Shown here: positions 28,368 through 35,056 of the stretch, piece by piece
How the letters are laid out: every line of letters begins with the position of its first letter
How positions within the stretch are numbered: the stretch's first letter is position 1
From: Streptomyces sp. NBC_01267
GTDB lineage: Bacteria; Actinomycetota; Actinomycetes; Streptomycetales; Streptomycetaceae
Direction: 5' to 3'
Length of the DNA stretch: 64,000 nucleotides
NCBI RefSeq assembly: GCF_036241575.1
Contig: NZ_CP108455.1
Span: 1,260,501-1,324,500, forward strand
The notes under the pieces: model-generated
What the model saw: only the letters and a program-made list of their open reading frames with translations
What the model was told of the DNA's origin: nothing
The model's database searches: none
Translations under genes and position numbers: made by a program

Positions 28368-29668
28368 CGCCGGGCCCTCTCGTACCACTCCCCCGGGGTG
28401 GCGGGCATCCCGCTGCGGCCGCCGTCCCCGGGCCGTACCGCGAGGAGTTGGTCGACGCCCATTCTGCGTTCCTCGAAGGCCAGTCGGCCGCCCGCCAGGT
28501 ACAGCCGCCAGACCCGGGCGGTCTCCTCACCGACCAGCGCGCGGAATTCCTCCCAGCGCTTCTCCAGGGTGTCCTGCCAGGCGGCGACCGTCCGGACGTA
28601 GTGCTCACGAAGGGACTCCACGTGCCGCACTTCGAGCCCCGCGCCCTCCAGCAGCGAGACCGTCTCTCCGAGCGGGCGCATGTGCATGTCAGGCGCGATG
28701 TACGCCTCGATGAACGCGCCGCCGCCGGGTGCGACAGCGCCCCGGGACATCTGCTGGACCAGTACCCGGCCCTCCGGACGGAGCATCCCGTACAGCGTGG
28801 CGGCGAAGCCGGGGTACTCGGCGTCGCCGACGTGTTCGCCCATCTCGACCGTGGACACCGCGTCGTAGTCGCCTCCGTGGATGTCGCGGTAGTCGCAGTG
28901 GCGTACCTCGACCAGCTCGGTCAGTCCCCGTTCCTCGACCTGGCGCCTGACGTGCTCCGCCTGCTCCCGGGCGAGGGTGACGGCGGTGACCCTCGCCTTG
29001 TACTCCTGCGCGGCGTACAGGGTGAGCGATCCCCAGCCGCAGCCGATGTCCAGCAGCCGTGATCCGGGCTCCAGTTGAAGCTTGCGGCAGATGAGTTCCA
29101 GCTTGTCGCGCTGGGCGTCGGCCGGACCGTATCCGGGGTCGTCGCTCGTCCAGTACCCGCAGGAGTACGCCATCGTCCCGTCGAGCAGCAGCGCGTAGAA
29201 GTCGTTGGAGAGGTCGTAGTGGTGGCTGATGGCCGCCCGGTCCCGGGCCTTGCTGTGCAGGGCACCGCGCAGCCGGGCCTCGGCGGCCGGTGCGGCGGGG
29301 CGCGGGCCGAGCGCCCCGAGGCGGAGCGCGGTGCGTACGGCGCGGGCCCGGTCGCCGACGGTGAGCTGCGGCGGGCGCAGCCCACGGGTGCGTACCGCGC
29401 CCCACACCGTACGCAGCCCGTCGGCGAGATCGCCCTCGATGTCGAGCTCACCGGTGATGTATGCCTGGGCCAGGCCGAGTTCGTCGGGCTGCCAGACGAG
29501 CCGCCGCAGTGCCCGGCGCGAGCGCAGGACGACCAGGGGCGCGCCCGCGGGACCCGCGGTGGTGCCGTCCCAGGCGCGCAGGCGCAGCGGGAGCCGCCCG
29601 CCGAGTAGTTGTTCGGCGAGCGGGAACAGCTGCTGAGCAGCGCCGGTCCGCGTCTGAAGGCGCGTCAT
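28364..29668 (-). CDS. Second cyclopropane-fatty-acid-synthase-type methyltransferase
   Basis: This 434-residue SAM-dependent enzyme acts on unsaturated acyl chains of phospholipids. The N-terminal CFA domain (about 1-140) precedes the HHYDLSNDFYALLLDGTMAYS signature and the SAM site LLDIGCGWGSLT. YDAVSTVEMGEHVGD and QQMSRG lie in the catalytic half. It is the extra methyltransferase compared with the M. tuberculosis sigK operon, which has one. The ATG at 29668 overlaps the ufaA1-like stop by 4 nt. It may add a different branch (methyl, methylene or cyclopropane). Confidence 0.9.
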   Translation of the reverse strand: MTRLQTRTGAAQQLFPLAEQLLGGRLPLRLRAWDGTTAGPAGAPLVVLRSRRALRRLVWQPDELGLAQAYITGELDIEGDLADGLRTVWGAVRTRGLRPPQLTVGDRARAVRTALRLGALGPRPAAPAAEARLRGALHSKARDRAAISHHYDLSNDFYALLLDGTMAYSCGYWTSDDPGYGPADAQRDKLELICRKLQLEPGSRLLDIGCGWGSLTLYAAQEYKARVTAVTLAREQAEHVRRQVEERGLTELVEVRHCDYRDIHGGDYDAVSTVEMGEHVGDAEYPGFAATLYGMLRPEGRVLVQQMSRGAVAPGGGAFIEAYIAPDMHMRPLGETVSLLEGAGLEVRHVESLREHYVRTVAAWQDTLEKRWEEFRALVGEETARVWRLYLAGGRLAFEERRMGVDQLLAVRPGDGGRSGMPATPGEWYERARR

Positions 29669-30972
29669 CGGGAGGTCTCCTTGGTCAGCAGCAGTTGCTG
29701 CACATCGAGATAGCCGGATCGGAAACCCGCTTCGGAGTAGGCGAGATAGAAGGTCCAGAGCCGCCGGAAGGTCTGGTCGAAGCCGAGGGCGCCGACCTCC
29801 GGGGCCTGTTCCTCGAAGCGTTCGCGCCAGAGCCTGAGGGTTTCCGCGTAGTGCGGCCCGAAGCCCTCGCGCCCCCGGACGCGCAGCGCCGTGCGTTCCG
29901 TGGTGATCTGCTCGATCGCCTCGGACGAGGGCAGCAGTCCGCCGGGGAAGACGTACTTCTGGATCCAGGTGAAGGTGTTCTTGCTGGCGAGCATCCGCTC
30001 GTGCGGCATGGTGATCGCCTGGAGGGCGATGCGGCCGTCCGGCGCGAGGAGCCGGTCCAGGATCATGAAGTACTCCGGCCAGAACTCGGCGCCCACGGCT
30101 TCGATCATCTCGACGCTCACGACCGCGTCGTACTCCCCGACGACCCGGCGGTAGTCGAGGAGTTCGACGGTGACCCGGTCCTCGAAACCCGCATCGCGGA
30201 TCCGCTCCACGGCCAGCTGCCGCTGCTCCTGGGAGAGCGTCACGGTGTGCACCCGGGCGCCGCGTCCGGCGGCCCGGACGGCCAGCTCGCCCCATCCGGT
30301 GCCGATCTCCAGGAGCCGGGTGCCGGGGCCGACCCGTGCCTCGTCGAGCAGCCGGTCGATCTTGCGGTGCTGGGCGGCGGCCAGCAGGGACCGGTCGGCG
30401 GGGAAACCGCGGAAGAGCGCGGAGGAGTACGAGAGCGTCTCGTCGAGGAAGAGGGCGAACAGGTCGTTCGAGAGGTCGTAGTGGTGACGGATGTTCTCCC
30501 GTGACCCCTCGGGGGTGTTGCGCTGTGCGGCGGGCTGTTTCCTGGCCCAGAGGGCGCGCAGCTTCTGCAGCGGCGCGGGGATCAGGCTCGCGGCCCGGTC
30601 GGCCAGCACGGTCAGCACACCCACCAGGTCGGTGGCCGACCACTCGCCCGCCATGTAGGACTCGCCGAAGCCGATCAGGCCGCCCGCGCCGATCCGCCGG
30701 AAGAACGCCTTCGGCTCGTGCACGTCGAGTACCGGACCGCCGAGCCCCAATGTTTCGGTGGTCCCGAGACGCACCCGGAGTTCGAGCCCGGACAGTGCCC
30801 GCCGGACGATCCGCTCAGCGAGGGCCGTACGGAGCCACGAGGCGCGGGGCAGCCGCGCCACATCGGGCCAGCGGACGGCGTCGACCGCCGCACGCGGGCA
30901 GGTCGGCGGGGTGGTCGCGGACCCGGGTGATCCGGGTGATCCGGGAGACGCCGGGGAGACGGACACACTCAC
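29665..30972 (-). CDS. ufaA1: UfaA1-type fatty acyl methyltransferase
   Basis: This 435-residue CFA-family enzyme reads very close to mycobacterial UfaA1 (Rv0447c): GLIGFGESYMAGEWS, RHHYDLSNDLFALFLDETLSYSSALF, SAM motif LLEIGTGWGELAVRAA, VVSVEMIEAVG, and the C-terminal YLAYSEAGFRSGYLDVQQLLL. UfaA1 is reported to make 10-methyl (tuberculostearic-type) acids. The GTG at 30972 overlaps the DUF1365 stop (GTGA) and gives a short Ser/Pro/Gly-rich N-terminus; longer frames run through the upstream gene. Confidence 0.9.
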   Translation of the reverse strand: MSVSVSPASPGSPGSPGSATTPPTCPRAAVDAVRWPDVARLPRASWLRTALAERIVRRALSGLELRVRLGTTETLGLGGPVLDVHEPKAFFRRIGAGGLIGFGESYMAGEWSATDLVGVLTVLADRAASLIPAPLQKLRALWARKQPAAQRNTPEGSRENIRHHYDLSNDLFALFLDETLSYSSALFRGFPADRSLLAAAQHRKIDRLLDEARVGPGTRLLEIGTGWGELAVRAAGRGARVHTVTLSQEQRQLAVERIRDAGFEDRVTVELLDYRRVVGEYDAVVSVEMIEAVGAEFWPEYFMILDRLLAPDGRIALQAITMPHERMLASKNTFTWIQKYVFPGGLLPSSEAIEQITTERTALRVRGREGFGPHYAETLRLWRERFEEQAPEVGALGFDQTFRRLWTFYLAYSEAGFRSGYLDVQQLLLTKETSR

Positions 30973-31691
30973 TTCACGCCCTCCTGGGACTGGTGACGGG
31001 GACGGGGCCGGACGGGCAGCCCCCGCAGATAGAGCCATATGCCGTGTACCCGGATCGCGAGGGAGACGGCCATGGTGGACCACGGATGGCGGAGCGCCGC
31101 CAGCAGCAGGACGGCGGTGGTGGCGGGCCTGCGCTCGCCGCGCACGGTCGCCGTGAAGGGGCGGGTGCCGTTCCGTTCCAGCTGGACCGTGAGGTTCAAC
31201 CGGTCGTCGGGCTCGGGCAGTCGCATCCGGTAGTCGCCGTCCACCGGGAAGAACGGCGAGACGTAGAACTCCTTCTCCACCACGTCCCGCCCCGCGGTGT
31301 CGGGACGGAGCAGATAGCAGTGCCGTTCCCCGTAGGTGTTGTGCACCTCGGCGACGACGCAGAGCGGCCGGCCGTCGGCGTCGCGGCACCAGTAGACGGT
31401 GAGCGGGTTGAAGACGTGTCCCAGGACCCGCGCGTGCGCGAGCATCAGCACGCTGCCACCGGTGAGGTCGACTCCCCGGGCGGCCAGGAACCTGTCCAGA
31501 CCCGCCCTGATGGTCCGGTCACCGCCGCCGAAGTGGTCGCGGCCCTCGAACCGGGCGAGCGGACGCAGCGGGTACGGCAGCCGGGGCGGCCGGTCGGGGT
31601 CGATCAGCCACATGTAGGTGTGGTGGTGCAGGGTGTGCCGCACGGGCGCGGTCCGCACGTGGGTGATCGTGGACGGATAGACGGCGTTCAC
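30969..31691 (-). CDS. DUF1365 protein, Rv0448c homologue
   Basis: This 240-residue protein matches the DUF1365 family: VRHTLHHHTYMWLIDPD, the conserved LMLAHARVLGHVFNPLTVYWC, EVHNTYGERHCYLL, and VEKEFYVSPFFPVDGDYRMR. DUF1365 genes are regularly linked to an FAD oxidoreductase and CFA-type methyltransferases, including in proteobacterial singlet-oxygen-response operons, but the reaction is unknown. The GTG at 31691 overlaps the upstream oxidoreductase stop by 4 nt. A hydrophobic stretch near the end (AVSLAIRVHGIWLYLRGLPV) may attach it to membrane. Confidence 0.88.
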   Translation of the reverse strand: MNAVYPSTITHVRTAPVRHTLHHHTYMWLIDPDRPPRLPYPLRPLARFEGRDHFGGGDRTIRAGLDRFLAARGVDLTGGSVLMLAHARVLGHVFNPLTVYWCRDADGRPLCVVAEVHNTYGERHCYLLRPDTAGRDVVEKEFYVSPFFPVDGDYRMRLPEPDDRLNLTVQLERNGTRPFTATVRGERRPATTAVLLLAALRHPWSTMAVSLAIRVHGIWLYLRGLPVRPRPRHQSQEGVK

Positions 31692-32959
31692 CACATCACC
31701 CCCAGCGCTGCCGCCGCCTCGGCGCCCGAGCGGCAGCCGTCCTCGTGGAACCCCGCGCCGTGGTAGGCCCCGGCGTATGCGGTGACCGGGCCGTTCAGCT
31801 CGGGCAACAGGCGCTGCGCGGCCACCGATTGGACGGTCTGGACCGGGTGTTCGTACACCATGCGGTCGAGCACCTGGGCCTCGTCGATCAGGTCGGAGCC
31901 GTTCAGGGTGACCAGATAGGTCTCGGGGGCGTCGAGGCGCTGGAGGCGGTTCATGTCGTAGCTGACCTGCACGCGGTCGGCGCCGCTGGAGCACTGCGGC
32001 ATCAGGTAGTTCCAGGAGGCGCGGGCCCCGGGGCTGCGGGGCAGCACCGAGGTGTCCGTGTGCAGCAGGGTGGGGTTGCGCGAGTAGCGGAAGGCGCCGA
32101 GCAGTTCGGTCTCCCGCGCGGTGGGGTCGGCCAGTATCCGGAGCGCCTGGTCGGGGTGCACGGCTATGACCACCGAGTCGTACCGCGCGGTGCTCCCGCC
32201 GTCCGTGGTGAGTTCGACACCGTCCTCGGTACGGCGCACGCTGCGGACCGGGGTCGAGGTGTGCAGTGCGGTGAGTTCCTTGCCGACCCGCTCGACGTAG
32301 GTACGCGAGCCGCCGGTGACCGTGCGCCAGGTGGGGGATCCGGTCACCGCGAGCATGCCGTGGTGCGCCAGGAAGCGGAAGAGCGGGACCGCGGGGTGGC
32401 CCAGCGCGGTGGTGGGGTCGCAGGACCAGACGGCCGAGACGAGCGGCGTCATGAAGTGCGAGACGAAGTACGGGGAGAAGTCACCGCGGGCGAGGAACTC
32501 GCCCAGTGTCAGCCGCCCGGCGCTGCCGGGCGCGGCGAGCACCTGCCGGGCCCTGCGGTGGAAGCGGGGCACCTCGGCGAGCATCCGCAGATAGCGGGCG
32601 CGGAAGAGGTTGCGCGGCTGGGCGAGGAGGCCCGGCAGGCCGCGCGCACCGGCGTATTCGAGTCCGCACCCCTCGCACCGTACGGACATGCTCATCTCCG
32701 ACTCCTGGGTGGTGACGCCGAGTTCGGCGAAGAGCCGGAGCAGCAGCGGATAGGTGCGCTCGTTGTGGACGATGAACCCGGAGTCGACCTGGTACACCCG
32801 GCCGTCGGCCGACGCCAGGTCGTGGGTGTGGGCGTGACCGCCGAGCCGGTCGTCCGCCTCGTACAGCGAGACCTCGTGTGCGCGCCGCAGGACGTGCGCG
32901 GCGGTCAGCCCCGCGATTCCGCTTCCCACCACTGCCGTCCGACGCCTCTGGTCCGCCAT
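31688..32959 (-). CDS. FAD-dependent amine-oxidase-type oxidoreductase, Rv0449c homologue
   Basis: This 423-residue flavoprotein has the dinucleotide-binding fold AVVGSGIAGLTAAHVL at the N-terminus. LYEADDRLGGHAHTHD, a CxxC pair in VRCEGCGLEYAG and a C-terminal FAD contact AYAGAYHGAGFHEDG also appear. Homologues are annotated as NAD/FAD-binding proteins or desaturase-like, and the likely role is redox chemistry on acyl lipids with the following methyltransferases. The ATG at 32959 has GGAGGGAG 7 nt upstream; the GTG at 32989 has a poorly spaced site. It leads the operon under a SigK-type promoter. Confidence 0.9.
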   Translation of the reverse strand: MADQRRRTAVVGSGIAGLTAAHVLRRAHEVSLYEADDRLGGHAHTHDLASADGRVYQVDSGFIVHNERTYPLLLRLFAELGVTTQESEMSMSVRCEGCGLEYAGARGLPGLLAQPRNLFRARYLRMLAEVPRFHRRARQVLAAPGSAGRLTLGEFLARGDFSPYFVSHFMTPLVSAVWSCDPTTALGHPAVPLFRFLAHHGMLAVTGSPTWRTVTGGSRTYVERVGKELTALHTSTPVRSVRRTEDGVELTTDGGSTARYDSVVIAVHPDQALRILADPTARETELLGAFRYSRNPTLLHTDTSVLPRSPGARASWNYLMPQCSSGADRVQVSYDMNRLQRLDAPETYLVTLNGSDLIDEAQVLDRMVYEHPVQTVQSVAAQRLLPELNGPVTAYAGAYHGAGFHEDGCRSGAEAAAALGVMW

Positions 32960-33002
32960 GCCGCTCCCTCCGGAAGTCATTTCGGGCACCGCCCCTCACC
33001 AG

Positions 33003-33032
33003 GCATTCGGGGCCACTGCCCCTGGGGATTGG
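33003..33032 (-). promoter_or_regulatory. SigK-type promoter of the lipid-modification operon
   Basis: On the minus strand: CCAATCC (33032-33026), 15-nt spacer, CCGAATGC (33010-33003). The -35 and spacer length equal those of the other two sites. The -10 differs only in its last two bases. Predicted 5' leader is about 37 nt. Confidence 0.7.
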
Positions 33033-33066
33033 TCCCTCACTCGATCGGATGAGGGGCCCGTCCGGA

Positions 33067-33096
33067 CCAATCCGCGGGCACACCGGCCCCGAATAG
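33067..33096 (+). promoter_or_regulatory. SigK-type promoter of the fasciclin lipoprotein
   Basis: CCAATCC (33067-33073), 15-nt spacer, CCGAATAG (33089-33096). It is divergent from the lipid-operon promoter, with 34 bp between the two -35 elements. The predicted leader is about 135 nt. Confidence 0.75.
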
Positions 33097-33239
33097 CCGT
33101 CGTGAGTGCACTTCGGAGAGCTGAGGCCGCCCCGGGCGGACAGATCACCGGTCGCGCGACGCCCCGCGTCGCGGCGGCTCACGCCGTGGTGCCCCGACCC
33201 CTTCGGCCGCTGTACGTAAACCCCTTCAAGGAGACCTTC

Positions 33240-33884
33240 ATGAACACCTTCCGCTTCCCCCGTGTCGCCCTCGTCGTCGCGGGTGCGGTCGTGCTGCCGC
33301 TGGCGCTGTCCGCCTGTTCCAGCGACAGCTCGAAGGACAGCTCCAAGGACAAGTCGGACAGCAAGCCCGCCAGTTCGGCTTCGGCGCCCAAGTCCGACGC
33401 CATGGACACCAGCAAGCCCTTCGGGCCGGGCTGTGCCACCGTGCCGAAGAGCGGTGCGGGCAGCTTCAACGGCATGGCCCAGGACCCGGTCGCGACCGCC
33501 GCTTCGCACAACCCGGCGCTGTCCACCCTGGTGACCGCCGTCAAGAAGGCCGGTCTGGTCGACACGCTCAACAACGCCCAGAACATCACCGTGTTCGCGC
33601 CGACCAACGATGCCTTCGACAAGATCCCGAAGGCCCAGCTGGACAAGGTGCTGGCTGACAAGGCGATGCTGACCAAGATCCTCACCTACCACGTGGTGGG
33701 CCGGAAGCTCGCGCCGAAGCAGCTGGAGAACGGCTCGTACCCGACCCTGGAGAAGGGCACGCTCACCACGGCGGGCTCCGGTGTGTCGTACAAGGTCAAC
33801 GACGTGTCGAGCGTCGTCTGCGGCAACGTCCCGACGTCCAACGCCACCGTCTACATCGTCGACACGGTGCTGATGCCGAAGTAA
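33240..33884 (+). CDS. Fasciclin-domain lipoprotein (MPT83/MPT70-like)
   Basis: This 214-residue lipoprotein has a signal peptide ending in the lipobox LSAC (Cys26). A Ser/Lys/Asp-rich linker precedes one fasciclin (FAS1) domain (about 75-214) with GLVDTLNNAQNITVFAPTNDAF and ILTYHVVGRKL. MPT83 and MPT70, the major SigK targets of the M. tuberculosis complex, are proteins of this kind. The ATG at 33240 has AAGGAG about 7 nt upstream. The SigK-type promoter and adjacency to the lipid operon support the same regulation. Function is probably surface adhesion or lipid binding. Confidence 0.9.
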   Translation: MNTFRFPRVALVVAGAVVLPLALSACSSDSSKDSSKDKSDSKPASSASAPKSDAMDTSKPFGPGCATVPKSGAGSFNGMAQDPVATAASHNPALSTLVTAVKKAGLVDTLNNAQNITVFAPTNDAFDKIPKAQLDKVLADKAMLTKILTYHVVGRKLAPKQLENGSYPTLEKGTLTTAGSGVSYKVNDVSSVVCGNVPTSNATVYIVDTVLMPK

Positions 33885-33929
33885 CACCTGATCCGACCTG
33901 ATCCTTCGGGTGCCGTGCACCGAACGCTC

Positions 33930-33959
33930 CGGGCCGCCGCGCTTCCGTGCGGCGGCCCG
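33930..33959 (+). terminator. Terminator after the fasciclin gene
   Basis: An 11-bp G/C stem (33930-33940 with 33949-33959) and an 8-nt loop, 45 nt after the stop. Confidence 0.55.
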
Positions 33960-34047
33960 CGCGCACCCGGTACGGCGATCAGGCGCTACGGCAGAGAACC
34001 GGTCCGGCCGGCGGTCGCCCCCTCGCTCCCTCGTACCCTTGAGCACG

Positions 34048-34992
34048 ATGAGACGCAAGACATCCCGGCCCCCGGCGCCGCTGCCGCAGCGCGAGGGAAT
34101 CGATCCGGTCCGGCTGAGGCTCCCGCTCGACGGCGCGTGGGCGACCGTGCGCGACCACCTGGTGGAGCGGCTGCCGGGCGGGGCCGCGGCGGTCGACGCG
34201 ATGCTGCGCGAGGGTGCGTTCGTCGGCGCCGACGGGCCGGTCGGCGCGGCCACCCCGTACGCACCCGGCACCTCGGTCTGGTTCCACCGGGACTTCCCCG
34301 ACGAGGTGCCCGTCCCGTACCCCATCGACGTCCGCTACCGGGACGACCACATCCTCGTCGCCGACAAGCCGCACTTCCTCGCCACCACCCCCCGGGGCAG
34401 CCATGTCACCCAGACCGCGCTGGCCCGGCTCCGCCACGACCTCGGGCTGCCCGCGCTCAGCCCCGCCCACCGGCTGGACCGGCTGACCGCGGGGCTGGTG
34501 CTGTTCTGTGTACAGCCAGGGGAACGCGGCGCGTACCAGACGCTGTTCCGGGACCGGAAGGTACGCAAGGAGTACGAGGCGGTCGCGCCCTACCGGCCCG
34601 CGCTGGTCCTGCCGCACACCTCGCGCAGCCGGATCGAGAAGGTACCGGGGATCGTCGCCGCCTTCGAGACACCCGGCGAGCCCAACAGCGAGACCCGGGT
34701 GGAACTCCTGGCGCACACCGGGGGACTCGGGCGCTACCGTCTCACCCCGGTCACCGGCCGGACGCACCAGCTGCGGGTCCACATGAACGCGCTGGGTGTT
34801 CCGCTGCTCGGAGACCCGTTCTACCCGGTGGTCACCGATCCCCCGCCGGACGACTTCACCCGCCCCCTCCAACTGCTCTCGCGGGTACTGGAGTTCACCG
34901 ATCCGGTGACCGGGAAGGAGCACCGCTTCGAGAGCGGTCGCACGCTGCTGGCCTGGACGTCGTACGAGGAGTGGGCCGCGGGCCGCCCCTGA
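34048..34992 (+). CDS. RluA-family RNA pseudouridine synthase
   Basis: This 314-residue enzyme isomerises uridine to pseudouridine in rRNA or tRNA. The catalytic motif HRLDRLTAGL gives Asp144 as nucleophile. DDHILVADKPHFLATTP, RKEYEAV and TGRTHQLRVHMNALGVPLLGDPFYP are standard RluA motifs. The ATG at 34048 was preferred over earlier codons of the same frame, which run through the terminator region. The N-terminal 90 residues form a poor S4-like region. The target base is unknown. Confidence 0.9.
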   Translation: MRRKTSRPPAPLPQREGIDPVRLRLPLDGAWATVRDHLVERLPGGAAAVDAMLREGAFVGADGPVGAATPYAPGTSVWFHRDFPDEVPVPYPIDVRYRDDHILVADKPHFLATTPRGSHVTQTALARLRHDLGLPALSPAHRLDRLTAGLVLFCVQPGERGAYQTLFRDRKVRKEYEAVAPYRPALVLPHTSRSRIEKVPGIVAAFETPGEPNSETRVELLAHTGGLGRYRLTPVTGRTHQLRVHMNALGVPLLGDPFYPVVTDPPPDDFTRPLQLLSRVLEFTDPVTGKEHRFESGRTLLAWTSYEEWAAGRP

Positions 34993-34999
34993 CAGGAGA

Positions 35000-35033
35000 G
35001 CGGCCCCCGCCGGGAATTCCCGGCGGGGGCCGC
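35000..35033. terminator. Bidirectional terminator between the pseudouridine synthase and helY
   Basis: A perfect 34-nt palindrome (15-bp stem, AATT centre) 7 nt after the + strand stop and 23 nt from the helY stop. Confidence 0.85.
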
Positions 35034-35056
35034 ACACTCACCGCTCACCCGGGCGG

